A stretch of 64,000 nt of DNA from Melastoma dodecandrum (GCA_029817715.1 JARUPY010000237.1:372001-436000); one strand, 5' to 3'. Shown: positions 22,256 through 32,480, counted from the first letter of the stretch. Translations and numbers: made by a program. The notes: a model not told the origin generated them from the sequence alone.

Positions 22256-22365
22256 CCTTTTGTTTCTTGAGACCTTGGCATTACTTGGACACTGGCGGGG
22301 GTCCGGCTTCCTCTTTCTACCAGTTACATTTGGCTGACGATTCCTTCACCGGCCCCCGGAGTAGG
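22255..22365 (+). pseudogene. Fragment of the B3 gene's exon 2 (antisense copy)
   Basis: Matches 24,827-24,958 in the same plus-strand orientation, the part of the minus-strand B3 gene that encodes the basic linker (RKRKPDPPPECPNN). About 20 bp are missing near 22,345 relative to the B3 gene. It joins directly to a copy of 17,370-17,765. Confidence 0.75.
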
Positions 22366-23361
22366 ATCGCCATTGGCAACGGTGAAGGGAATAATCTCGA
22401 GCCTTATGAGCTAGTTGTAATCGAGTCTATTGGTGTTGATGATGTTGGCGACAAATCCCTCCCATAGAAAAAGGTTGGATTGCGCTCCCAGAAAAGATTC
22501 GAGCCAAGAGGCAAAATCTAGAGGGACACTAGGATTGCTGTTCGTTTGGGCCAATTTCTTACGTTCTTCCTATAAATCGCCCAGGATGTGTGGACGGACG
22601 GAAGTTCGCAAAACAGACTTCCTCGAGGTCGCTGTACCTTAAGAATCCCAAGAGCGTGGAACTGTTTCGAGGAGCTTTGGACATTTGTGTCCCGGCCAAT
22701 GAAGGGGTTACTGACCTGCAGCGGACACGACTAGTTATCGAGGGACAATGACTGGAGCTTCGACCGGAAACTCAAGGGAGCGACAGAAATCTCAAGGCCA
22801 GAAGGACGATTGTCGAGATTATTCCCTTCACCGCTGCCAATGGCGATGCTTGGATATTCTTTACCTCCTCCATCTGAGGCTTGACCATGAATCAGGGGAG
22901 CAGGCCATTGGAAATGCCCCTCGGCAGCAGAAACTTCCGCAAAAAGGAGCAGGTCACGTCCCCTCCGGTTGACAAAGCAGGACATGAGCATGGAATCAGA
23001 AAGGCAGTACAATTGACGGGGGTGCTTGAACTGCAGCAATATGAAAGAAAGTTATAAAGGAAAAACCGTTAATATGCTAAAAATCAAATGCAACATGCAG
23101 AAACACAATCAAGGGCCAGGCAAACCTTCAGGGAATGGACCACTATCTCTCCGTGGCTGGGGAAGGTCATCAAATGACAGGCCGTCATCTTCGCTACAAA
23201 CACAAGGCGACGAGGGCAGCAACTCAGATGCGGAAGGTGAATCGACGGAAAACAGAGCAAGAAAGAGGTCGGACAGACGGGAGTCTTACTCTTGAGGTCA
23301 GAGACGGAGTCGGTGGGAAGAACATCCTAGGCGAGGCGAGTGACGAGGCTCGTGCGGACGA
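22366..23361. pseudogene. Third copy of the ubiquitin-like/glycosylase locus, glycosylase deleted
   Basis: 22,366-22,766 copies 17,370-17,765 (plus-strand pseudogene), while 22,767-23,361 copies 20,377-20,970 (minus-strand exons one to three). The two are joined at GACCGGAAAC near 22,765, so the 2.6 kb that holds the linker and all glycosylase exons in block P is missing. The minus-strand frame 22,731-23,039 still reads FKHPRQLYCLSDSM ... PLIHGQASDGGGKEY. The first exon is cut at about 23,361, before its start codon. Not a functional gene. Confidence 0.7.
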
Positions 23362-23735
23362 AATCGTTATCACGAATTTTTCATGTTCTTGTCTGTAGGT
23401 GGAGGGTGGATCATCTAAACCTTATCACGTGTATTAGCAGTGAAATCGTTGCTTGGCCGCTGGATGCCGTGTCAAAGCCGAATGGATAAATTCATAATCT
23501 TCACAAATTTCTTTTTCTTGGAGTGCGCTCAGATTTGAATAAGAAGCGGAGAAGTTACAATGCCATGATCTTGGATGAAGAGGTCTTAGATGCTGACGTT
23601 GGCAGCATCGAAATTTTCTTGAGAGTGTAGTTGTGCTGTGAGAGAAGATTCGGTTAAGTTGATTTTGTGTTAATTCATAAGTTAGGAAGTGATTATTTGA
23701 TATTCTATTTCTTGTTTAAATTCGCGATGATGATG
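23362..23735 (+). repeat. Direct repeat of 21,879-22,250
   Basis: The two stretches share the order CTTATCA(T/C)GTGTATTAG, GGATG(G/C)CGTGTCAAA, the GGTCTTAGATGCTGAC linker-exon relic and the GTAGTTGTGCTGTGAGAGAA tail, with small indels. Together they bracket the deleted third locus copy. Confidence 0.75.
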
Positions 23736-24084
23736 ATGATCGAAATTGATCACGAATGGTTTAAATTCTCATTGATCCCTGTAAAATATTAAAGCCACTT
23801 TTGGGAGGCTTTGGTGACCACCAAAACTCCTGCCCGACCTATTTGTGTTAATCTCCTCCCTCGAAAATTGAATGGCAACCAGGCTACCGAGTGCATTTCT
23901 ATTGTCCGGTGGTGTGAGATCACGGGTCTGGCATCCACCGCGGAGCATGCAAGGGAGAACACACCCCACGGCTCCCCGAATAAGTCAAGCTCGAAACAAA
24001 ATAGATTAAGAAAGGACAATACCAGTCCCACAGTTTAACTTCCCCAACTACTGCTAGGCAATGGATGCACAACGACTCAACAAA
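23736..24084. other. 3' flank of the B3 gene, no separate gene
   Basis: A short GATGATGATG run lies at 23,725-23,740. Frames at 23,769-24,031 show nothing recognisable. It probably includes the 3' untranslated region of the minus-strand B3 gene. Confidence 0.45.
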
Positions 24085-25509
24085 CTACTTGGAAGATGAA
24101 AGAACTCCTTGGCTATGGAAAATCGTGACGCGGAAAGTAATTCCAATTTGCCCAGTCAGCAGTTCGAAAACACACACGTCCCCCACCTCCAAATCGTTGT
24201 CTACCACAAACTCTTTCCAACCTGGGGTCCTAATGCAACAGCAGCCGTGGTTGACGTAACTGACTGTCCAGATCCTCCTGTGCCTGGAAACCATAAGTCT
24301 CATTTCTCCGGATAGTCCGAGCTTAGAAGAGAACATGCTGGAGAACTTCCTCGGCAGCCGCTGCAAGAGATCAGAAGAAAAGGAAAGGACAAACGAGTCC
24401 CTTCCTCATTTCAGCACAGCAATTGATACCCCTTCTGAGATCAGGCGTAGTAATCCTAGTATTGGAGGCTTACCAGTAGGAAGTTAGGATGAACAAGCGT
24501 TGGTTGAACGATGACGAAGAACGAAGGCCCTTCGCACCGGAGAGAGGTAGCTCTCGAGAGGGCTCCAGATCTTTGGGCAACTTCAGCTCCGGGGGAGAAA
24601 TTGATACAGCTAGAATTCAGGTGACCCTCGGCTTCTCCTTGTCAAAGTTCAGATCACAAAAATAAAAAGGAGAGTCCAAATAAAATACGTGCAACAATTG
24701 TCGGTTTAATTGTTACCTTCAGCGTTCCTTCCATCACTTGCTTTTGCAGACACTTGGGACGGAAGCCCTGTTGGTCGTGCTGGACCTGAAGCACCCCGGA
24801 CGTTGACAAGAGATGCTCCGCGCCTTTTGTTTCTTGAGACCTTGACATTATTTGGACACTCTGGCGGGGGATCTGGCTTCCTCTTTCTACCAGTTACATT
24901 TGGCCGACGATCTAAAAGACGTTCTTCCTTTACTGGCCCCCGGAGCAGCTCATCACCTTTGTCTCTGTCCTGATCGGGTCCGATGCGGTACGTGATCTCG
25001 CAGGCTGTCTCGTCAAAAATAACAACTCGAAACCTCGACCCGCTGTCATGCCTGAAAACAAGGAATTGGCCAGGGCGGATGTTGTAATGCTTGATGAAGG
25101 CTGCGCAGCCATCCTGAAGTAGGACGCCATGCTCATCCCGGAGCAGTTTCACCTTCCAAAGGGATCCACTGGGGACCTCAAGGAAAACCAGGTCCGAGGA
25201 CAGAGCCGACCCATGGTTCCTCACAAATTTAACAGGAATCCTCTGTTCAAGAAAAAACAAACCAACCCAGGAACATGACGTGACGACGCCACCAAAAGGA
25301 TGAAATGAAAAGCTGTGAGGAGAGAGGGGGAGGGGGAGTACGAGGTTGAGGTTGCGGACATCTCGTGGAAGGATGGTCTTGAAGAAGTGGGGAGTGTTGC
25401 TATGGAAGAACCACTCGCCGCCGCAGTGGCGATCACCAACCTGGCCGCCGGGATTAGGAGTAGGAACCATAGCCCTAAACAAGTGTGAATGCCTCTTGGA
25501 CAAGAACAA
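24085..25509 (-). CDS. REM-type transcription factor with two B3 DNA-binding domains
   Basis: Plant-specific nuclear DNA-binding protein of the REM branch of the B3 superfamily. Exons on minus: 25,509-25,342, 25,242-24,717, 24,637-24,474, 24,360-24,085. All three introns (99, 79 and 113 bp) are GT-AG and in phase, giving 377 residues. First B3 domain, about residues 35-140: PHFFKTILPRDVRNLNL|RIPVKFVRNHG, then GSLWKVKLLRDEHGVLLQDG and GQFLVFRHDSGSRFRVVIFD. A basic, proline-rich linker (RKRKPDPPPE ... SRNKRRG) may be a nuclear signal. Second B3 domain, about 269-377: PSFFVIVQPTLVHPNFLLRL, RRIWTVSYVN, GWKEFVVDNDLEVGDVCVFE. The start could also be the Met at 25,470, which is closer to the B3 domain. 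This is the best-preserved gene in the window. Fragments of it occur at 22,255-22,365 and 51,830-52,030. Target genes and expression are unknown. Confidence 0.85.
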
Positions 25510-25923
25510 GTTGTCTGATTATAACAGTCAGGTAATAATAACATCAAGTGGCTGGTCGTAGTGTTGGTAGTCTTGTCAATCTTTTGTCCATAATAAAGTC
25601 GGAGTCCTTTGGGGTTCCCATCTGCTGTTCTTGCTTGCTTGTTTCACAAGCGCTTTCTGCTGTTCCCAAGAAGCATAATCAATGCAGGAAATCTCTTTCA
25701 TGTCCCCAGTAAAGTCATAATAGAAGGCAACACAATATCACTGTCTGGATTACAACGTAGCTTCGATTTAATAATGCTTGCCGTCTAAAATCGCTTTCAA
25801 TGTAACCCCAAAATCGCCAATTCAACGAACAGTTTGTAGACACTTGGAATCCCAAAAAAGTCGGAGTCAAAATCGAAATCACATTATCTGTCTCGACTGA
25901 TCGAGTCGAGTGTTGCTACGTTC
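25510..25923 (-). promoter_or_regulatory. 5' flank of the B3 gene, shared with 51,530-51,960
   Basis: Non-coding. The stretch with GTCAGGTAATAATAACATCA (25,528) and the following few hundred bases recur inverted at 51,530-51,960, downstream of the paralogous ubiquitin-like gene. So the neighbourhood order 'ubiquitin-like gene then B3 gene' was duplicated as a unit. I see no diagnostic promoter element. Confidence 0.5.
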
Positions 25924-27480
25924 TTGCGGGCATCTCAAAATTCTCTGGTTTCACGAGGACGTACTGATAATCTTGCGCTAGTCAGCTCGCATAGTTCTCC
26001 TAGGTCACAGAATATAATGGAAACTGTATTATCATTATGTAAAGGTTCGGGTGATATTCTGGAAACACTCGGTGAAAATTTTACCAGCTATATATCTCCC
26101 TTGCATATGTGGTTTTCTCCTTGCTGGGAACTCTTTTCTGAGTAGACTTTCTCGTGATCTCAATCAAATTCGAAGAAGCTTCATCTCGCAGCTGCCGTGC
26201 AGCAATATCTTCTTTCCCAGCTCCTTTGGCCACTTCATTCGGAACAACCTCTCCAGTATTTCTCCCTTGTGATGTTGTCTTCGGTCTTTTCTTGGATCAT
26301 TCCCTTCTTGGATTGAACAAATTACACGTATGCACTACAGAGATACAAATACCAATGACAATAAAGTAAGACACCTGGAAACAAATAAATAATAGCAAAA
26401 CTAGAATGGAGATAAATTAGAATTATAAATTTACCCAACCATAATGGAGGAAATGACCAATATGAAGGATTAAATAGTCGCTTGCTTACATGAACAAGAA
26501 CACGGACACGCGATCATTGATATGACGAGAATCTCAGGGAAATGAGCAGAGTCGGTTTTTACTTTCGGCAAGAGTACTTTGAAAACCAAGCAAAAACACT
26601 TTTCTCCAAGTACAATACATGAAAGGAGCATCCACTTACTTGAAGGAATCGTTCCAATCTCCGAGTAACAAATTGGTAAACCTGTACGAAGCGCGATTAT
26701 TAAAACCAGAGGTTGGCCAACAATAGATAAATAAAAAATGGCCAGAACCTTTAATAGGATCTTCCCTGGTGGCATTCTCGGAATCCCCTGCAGCCATCTG
26801 GTTCCGAGAAACATCTTCAGTTTTTGCTCCTTCGATGGCATCATTCTGAATTGTGAAACCCTTCTGAGCTTCAGTTATGCTGCCAACGTCAGCATCTAAG
26901 ACCTCTCCATTCATGAACATGGCAGTGTCAGCAATCCTTTTCTCCTTGTCAATGGGGTCTTCAACCTCGGGGAGAGAATTCGATGCTTTTGACACGTGTT
27001 TTGTCCCTTCTAGTTGTTGCTTCTTGGTCGAATCTTTCCTGGGAGCACATTCTCTCCTTTTCTTTGGGAGAGATTTATTGCCAACATCAACCGTCTGAGG
27101 AGAAACCAAGGCATTCTTGGGCAGCTCTTCAACACCCGTTTCTTCATTGTCGATTCCTTTCATGCCCAGAGAACTTACAGTTGCAGATTAAAATAGAACG
27201 GAACACCATATTATTCATTTTCAGCCGTGTAATGAATAGAAGAACAAAGTGTACATAAACTTTCAGTACTTCTTCAGCACCTCGTAAGGAAACATCGCCG
27301 GGATTGAGCGCCACATAGCCTTCAGGACGATTAAGCTTTTCCCCACACATTGCCCCATTCCTATCGTTGTTGTCTTCTTCAAGATTGGTGCCTTTGTCAC
27401 AATCATTGGTACCCAACTTTCCACGACGATCCTTGGAAATAGAAACTTCTGCATAAAGCCGTGGGCCTTTCCTCGCCCCG
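25924..27480 (-). pseudogene. Chimeric paralogue of the ubiquitin-like/linker family
   Basis: A patchwork of two family types. The minus-strand outer parts (about 27,480-27,262 and 26,310-25,924) match the 50-51.5 kb paralogue: DKGTNLEEDNNDRNGAMCGE at 27,400, and the 3' region encoding VPNEVAKGAGK-like sequence. The middle (27,258-26,316) matches the linker exon, mini-exon and following intron of the block P gene: MKGIDNEETGVEELPKNA, KSLPKKRRECAPRKDSTKKQ, then the 42-bp mini-exon near 26,689-26,648. Breakpoints are at about 26,316 and 27,260. The 5' exons encoding the ubiquitin-like start are missing. At 27,480 the sequence runs into a TTACTAA-rich insertion. Expression as protein is unlikely. 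Confidence 0.65.
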
Positions 27481-27483
27481 ACA

Positions 27484-27740
27484 AGATGTGAAATTACTGG
27501 TTTACCCTGGTTACTAAAGTTATTACTAATTTACTAAACATATTACTAATTTTGGAAGCATTAAGTACAACTGCGTAAATAATTTACTAACTTAATTACT
27601 AATATTTCGGTGTAGTTTTGTAATTTTTACTAAGTTTGACCCAAGATCCACATTTAATTAGCAGCCGGGGAAATTACCGATTTACCCTAGTTACTAACCT
27701 TATTACTAAATTACTAAAGATATTACTAATTTTGGAGGTC
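27484..27740. repeat. TTACTAA-rich short element, two related units
   Basis: Two similar units (about 27,490-27,570 and 27,668-27,740) share GAAATTAC(T/C)G(G/A)TTTACCC and ATATTACTAATTTTGGA. The same vocabulary (TTTACTAA/TTAGTAA) dominates 32,285-32,480 and 36,380-37,215. No ORF. Confidence 0.6.
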
Positions 27741-29165
27741 ATTCCTCCTCATTTCGTTCGAAGTCTCCCTGTCGATCGTCCGCTTCCTTCTCTTCATACC
27801 TATTCCGGCCGCTGCGTTTCGTGTTGCAGTCAAAGTCAGGGCGGCTCTTCTGCTTGTGGTCACCACGACTTCAGTGCTCCTCCACTTCCGTTTTCCCCTT
27901 TGTTTTTTCTGGGTTCGGGGCCTGAAACCCTAATCGTATAATGGGTAAGTTCCGAAACCTCGAAGCGTAACCCGTCTCCTCCGACGCAGTAACGTGGGTT
28001 TTATAGTTAGGGTTTAGGTGTTTAGGGTATAATGTGTGATTTGGTTTTTTTTTTATGGAATCCGTCTTCCGTACCATTCGTGGTAGTCGTCTTGAGTTGT
28101 TGTTTGGGGATCTTGTTATCGCTACTGACCCGTGATAGTGGTACGGAGGTAATCTTACATTCACGGTAGTCGTCCTGAGTTTTTGTTTCTTTGTAGTTTT
28201 AGTTGACTGGGGCTGTGACGTTGGCTTATGGATCTTGTTTCTTCTTGGCAGCGATAGTTTTTGTGAAGAAATCGCTTCTTGATCTCCTGGGTTTGTCCTC
28301 ATCTCGTGGCGGGTCGTTCCGCTTGCCTTTCATGCACTGGTGTTTTGGTTTTGAAGCCGTTGTTTAATTTGGTTCCGCGATGCTGCAGTGATATTTGCAT
28401 GCTTAGATTGAGGTTACTGGTCTTGAGAGGCCTAATTATGCTGCGGGGTGGATGATTATGCCATTCTTGTGTTGAAGTCTGCCTGCGAGAAATCTTTGAA
28501 TGATCCGAATATGTATTGAATGCTGCGATTCTAGTTTGCAGGGGTTGATTTCCATGAGAATTTGTCTGGTTCATCACTTTTGGCTCTAGATGGGTGATTA
28601 GGGTCCTTCAGGAAGTATGAAGATTTGGCTTCTTGTTGGGTCATTTTTTTTTTGTTCCAACTGAAGTCTGAGCGTTTTCCTGTTCCTTTTCCATTAGATA
28701 TTTGCCAGCAGCAATGGATCGTCTAAGCGCTCCGGCTCGGCTCATGATAGTGTCAGATCTTGATCATACTATGGTAACCATGTTTTGTCGAAGCTCGTTC
28801 TTTTTTAATTTCGATCTACTTAGCTGAGTCCAAAGATCTCTTTGTGCAGGTTGACCATCACGACCCTGAAAATCTCTCTGCTCAGGTTCAATGCTTTGTG
28901 GGAATTCTAATATCGTCATGACTCTTTGCTCGTATTCTCAACTAGAAGGTCATTGACCCTGTACAATGAGTTAAGAAAGGAGAAGTCTCTCTTAACTCCT
29001 GACATAACGATCATGTCTGTCGGGACAGAGATTACCTACGACACGGCTATGGTTCCCGATGATGGCTGGGTTGAGATTTTGAATCAAAAGTGGGACAGGA
29101 ATATTGTTGTCGAGGAAACTAGCAAGTTCCCTGAACTGACCCTACAGGTACTCGTCAAGCAGAAC
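27740..29165 (+). pseudogene. SPP: Sucrose-phosphate phosphatase, 5' part, broken
   Basis: The intact enzyme removes phosphate from sucrose-6-phosphate, the last step of cytosolic sucrose synthesis. Visible here: a 5'-UTR exon ending at 27,944, a UTR intron, the start ATG at 28,714 in exon 28,698-28,773 (MDRLSAPARLMIVSDLDHTM, with the DLDHT phosphatase motif), an intron to 28,848, then VDHHDPENLS. Two bases are missing in the CT run near 28,873, shifting the frame. A TAA at 28,908 follows in the continuing family frame. After it the family sequence resumes: YRHDSLLVFST, LTPDITIMSVGTEITY, VPDDGWVEILNQKWDRN and EETSKFPELTLQ, to the exon end at 29,147. The rest of the enzyme (over half) is absent. 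Retained introns show it came from genomic DNA, not from a reverse-transcribed mRNA. Confidence 0.85.
27925..27933 (+). promoter_or_regulatory. Telo-box-like motif in the SPP 5' untranslated exon
   Basis: AAACCCTAA, a motif common around plant transcription starts and first exons. It lies 12 bases before the donor of the 5'-UTR intron. Position and motif are seen; function is inferred. Confidence 0.35.
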
Positions 29166-29233
29166 ATGAAAGCATTTTCTTTTTCAGCCGACGGTGAAGA
29201 TTAATAAGAACTTGTACTGTTGGTAGATTTCAG

Positions 29234-29310
29234 GGTTGGGAAGCTTGGAAACCGACGCTTGTATCGCTTGTGTTGGGAAGCTTGGACAACCGACGCTTGT
29301 ATCGCTTAAG
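29234..29310 (+). repeat. Two-copy short tandem repeat
   Basis: The unit GTTGGGAAGCTTGGA(A)...CCGACGCTTGTATCGCTT occurs twice, about 37-40 bp apart. It lies between the end of the SPP fragment and the EIN2 fragment and may mark a repair junction. Confidence 0.6.
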
Positions 29311-29317
29311 TACAGAC

Positions 29318-30754
29318 GCCTGCAGCAGTTCCTGTTCGACCTTTTCTGCTTGAAATTGCAACCTCCACATCTTTGATTGTGTCTAGAAGCATTGCCGTGG
29401 TCGTGCATTTCCCCCGGGAAAGTTTCGCCGGTGGGGCTAATGTGTCACCGTTTCCGAGGACTGGAAAAGATGTGGGAAGGGCATTTGCCCCGGAAATCTG
29501 AAGACAGAAGCAAAACGCTGCAGAAGACCGAGGCTCGGAGAATGCTGGATCAATCACACCCTGATCACATGCATAGTTCATGTCATCAAACTCTGTGGAG
29601 AACGACAGAAACATAACAAATATCCCCTGAAGAAAGCTCTAAAGTAAACAGCGAAGACAGAAAGTTTTGGAGTCTGCCAACAACAGGGAAAGACCCATGG
29701 ATGCATGATCGAAGCTAATAATAAAATTATGATGAATTACATTGATGAATATACACATTAGCAGCATTATCTATGAATGTTCTCAAATTTTCACCAACAA
29801 AATAATCTACCATTGACAATTCTATCTTTTCTTCACCAGCAGGTCCGGACTCATCCAAACATGATAGTTCCCTTCCTCTATTGTATCCCTGGAGTAGTCA
29901 TTAAAGTATCCCAGTTCCATTTTTGAGAGTTGATGGGGGAACTTGCGGATCTTAATGGTGTAGTAGCTAACCACAGCATCAAACCGATGGAAGCGCAAGC
30001 AGTTGTTAGAAGGATGACATATGGTGAAGATGAACCACTGCCAATGTTCCACAAGAAATTGCCAGCCCAATCACTACTTCCGAAAATCATTTCCTCAACA
30101 AAAACGATCTTCATACCGAGCATATTGATGAGAATGATAAGGGCCATAAGCTCAAAAAATTGTGAGATCCTATGTCCACCCATCAATGTTGCAGATGTGA
30201 CCACCCGAAACAAAGAAATCAGAGATGATGGCAGTAGTAGTGCAACAATAACCTGCACTAGTATGAGCAATTGATACAGTCCCTCAGCATCAGAATTCCG
30301 CAGGAAGTAGGTAGCTGACAGAATAGAAACCATTTTGATTCCTGCTCGATGCACCCAGCTGGGAATGTCCAGCCTCAAAAAATTGTGCGAGACTGGTTCT
30401 CCACCAATATTCCAAATCGAAGATGTGATTTGATTAGTGCCAATCAAAGCGAGCAGGTAAGCAGGGGCTGCAATTGGACTCCGCATTAACTGAACAAGAC
30501 ACATGAGATGTTGCGTAGTCAGATGTGATATTGGAACATCGGCATAATAAATTTAAAAAAAAAGAACCACAAATACTGAAGAATCTCACCTGCTCAATCA
30601 ACAACACTGCATCCTGGAATGTAAGCAAAACCAGGCCAGGGTCGTTGATGGATGCATTGACTACGGATATTGCCAATATGTGACTTGCCAGATATATGCC
30701 GCTGAATACACAAATAGTGGCGAAAAGGTGGTCATTATATAGGGGACTTCTCAT
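29318..30754 (-). pseudogene. EIN2: EIN2-like pseudogene, downstream unit (N-terminal membrane part joined to C-terminal end)
   Basis: EIN2 is the ER-membrane ethylene-signalling protein with an NRAMP-like N-terminus and a long cytosolic C-terminal part. Exon 30,754-30,590 encodes HLFATICVFSGIYLASHIL and LVLLTFQDAVLLIEQ. Exon 30,489 onward continues in phase with LMRSPIAAPAYLLALIGTNQ, LDIPSWVHRAG, EGLYQLLILVQVIVALLLPS, HRISQFFEL and FGSSDWAGNFLWNIGS. One extra C near 29,889 shifts the frame and a stop follows. Further downstream (29,614-29,318) lies the family's C-terminal end: [54 protein letters not shown]. The hundreds of residues that normally separate these parts are gone. The first N-terminal helices are missing too. 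Confidence 0.85.
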
Positions 30755-32182
30755 ATTTGTCTACATCTGTTTCTGCTTCTGTCAAAGAAAAGAAGCATTA
30801 AATCATATAAAAGATGTGCCACCGTTTCCGAGGACTGGAAAAGATGTGGGAAGGGCATTTGCCCCGGAAATCTGAAGACAGAAGCAAAACGCTGCAGAAG
30901 ACCGAGGCTCGGAGAATGCTGGATCAATCACACCCTGATCACATGCATAGTTCATGTCATCAAACTCTGTGGAGAACGACAGAAACAGAACAAATATCCC
31001 CTGAACAAAGCTCTAAAGTAAACAGCGAAGACAGAAAGTTTTGGAGTCTGCCAATAACAGGGAAAGACCCATGGATGCATGATCGAAGCTAATAATAAAA
31101 TTATGATGAATTACATTGATGAATATACACATTAGCAGCATTATCTATGAATGTTCTCAAATTTTCACCAACAAAATAATCTACCATTGACAATTCTATC
31201 TTTTCTTCACCAACAGGTCCGGACTCATCCAAACATGATAGTTCCCTTCCTCTATTGTATCCTGGAGTAGTCATTAAAGTATCCCAGTTCCATTTTTGAG
31301 AGTTGATGGGGAAACTTGCGGATCTTAATGGTGTAGTAGCTAACCACAGCATCAAACCGATGGAAGCGCAAGCAGTTGTTAGAAGGATGACATATGGTGA
31401 AGATGAACCACTGCCAATGTTCCACAAGAAATTGCCAGCCCAATCACTACTTCCGAAAATCATTTCCTCAACAAAAACGATCTTCATACCGAGCATATTG
31501 ATGAGAATGATAAGGGCCACAAGCTCAAAAAATTGTGAGATCCTATGTCCACCCATCAATGTTGCAGATGTGACCACCCGAAACAAAGGAATCAGAGATG
31601 ATGGCAGTAGTAGTGCAACAATAACCTGCACTAGTATGAGCAATTGATACAGTCCCTCAGCATCAGAATTCCGCAGGAAGTAAGTAGCTGACAGAATAGA
31701 AACCATTTTGATTCCTGCTCGATGCACCCAGCTGGGAATGTCCAGCCTCAAAAAATTGTGCGAGACTGGTTCTCCACCAATATTCCAAATCGAAGATGTG
31801 ATTTGATTAGTGCCAATCAAAGCGAGCAGGTAAGCAGGGGCTGCAATTGGACTCCGCATTAACTGAACAAGACACATGAGATGTTGCGTAGTCAGATGTG
31901 ATATTGGAACATCAGCATAATAAATTTTAAAAAAAAGAACCACAAATACTGAAGAATCTCACCTGCTCAATCAACAACACTGCATCCTGGAATGTAAGCA
32001 AAACTAGGCCAGGGTCGTTGACGGATGCATTGACTACGGATATTGCCAATATGTGACTTGCCAGATATATGCCGCTGAATACACAAATAGTGGCGAAAAG
32101 GTGGTCATTATATAGGGGACTTCTCATATTTGTCTACATCCGTTTCTGCTTCTGTCAAAGAAAAGAAGCATTAAATCATATA
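29436..32182. repeat. Tandem duplication, unit about 1,373 bp
   Basis: About 29,436-30,808 and 30,809-32,182 are collinear and nearly identical by eye. Differences seen include GTGTCACC/GTGCCACC at the left edge, a one-base indel in ATCC(C)TGGAG (29,887 versus 31,259), an AAAATTTAAAA run-length change, and scattered single-base changes. The unit holds the EIN2 N-terminal exons and part of the C-terminal exon. Confidence 0.9.
30815..32127 (-). pseudogene. EIN2: EIN2-like pseudogene, upstream unit
   Basis: Same exons as the downstream unit: 32,127 to 31,963 (membrane helix and LVLLTFQDAVLLIEQ), then 31,862 onward through the NRAMP-like helices. Here the frame stays open to 31,101, reading on as RGRELSCLDESGPVGEEKIE beyond the point where the other unit is frameshifted. 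A C-terminal exon fragment follows (about 30,984-30,815: acceptor, then [17 protein letters not shown]) and is cut at the duplication junction. This unit therefore keeps the longer N-terminal frame and the other unit the longer C-terminal end. Neither can make a full EIN2. The N-terminal helices upstream of 32,127 are not found before the next repeat. Confidence 0.85.
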
Positions 32183-32284
32183 AAAATGTACAAAGAAGCA
32201 TTCAGAGACAAGTGCTTGCAAATATCTGGCCTAGCTCTGAAATTAAGAAGAGTAAAGTTACAATGACCGTCAACAAACCACAAC

Positions 32285-32480
32285 TGAAAATTTTTTACTA
32301 AATTTACGTTGACTTTACTAAAAATGTGTTTTTTTACTAAAGTCAACGCACAATTTAGTATAAAAAATAGTAAAGTTTACTATTTTTCTACTAATTTTGA
32401 GGTGACTTTACTAACGGAAATGTTTTAGTAAAGTCAGCGCAAAATTAGTAAACTTGAACTGCTTTGAACAGTAAAAAAGT
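32285..32480. repeat. TTTACTAA/TTAGTAAA-rich element
   Basis: Dense in TTTACTAA, TTTAGTAA and AAAGTCA(A/G)CGCA words in both orientations (for example near 32,335 and 32,428). It is related in vocabulary to 27,484-27,740 and 36,380-37,215. Confidence 0.55.

Noticed and set aside
28299..28577. Minus-strand frame upstream of SPP (and 27,871-28,302)
   Set aside because: Lies within the 5'-UTR intron of the SPP fragment and has no recognisable content.
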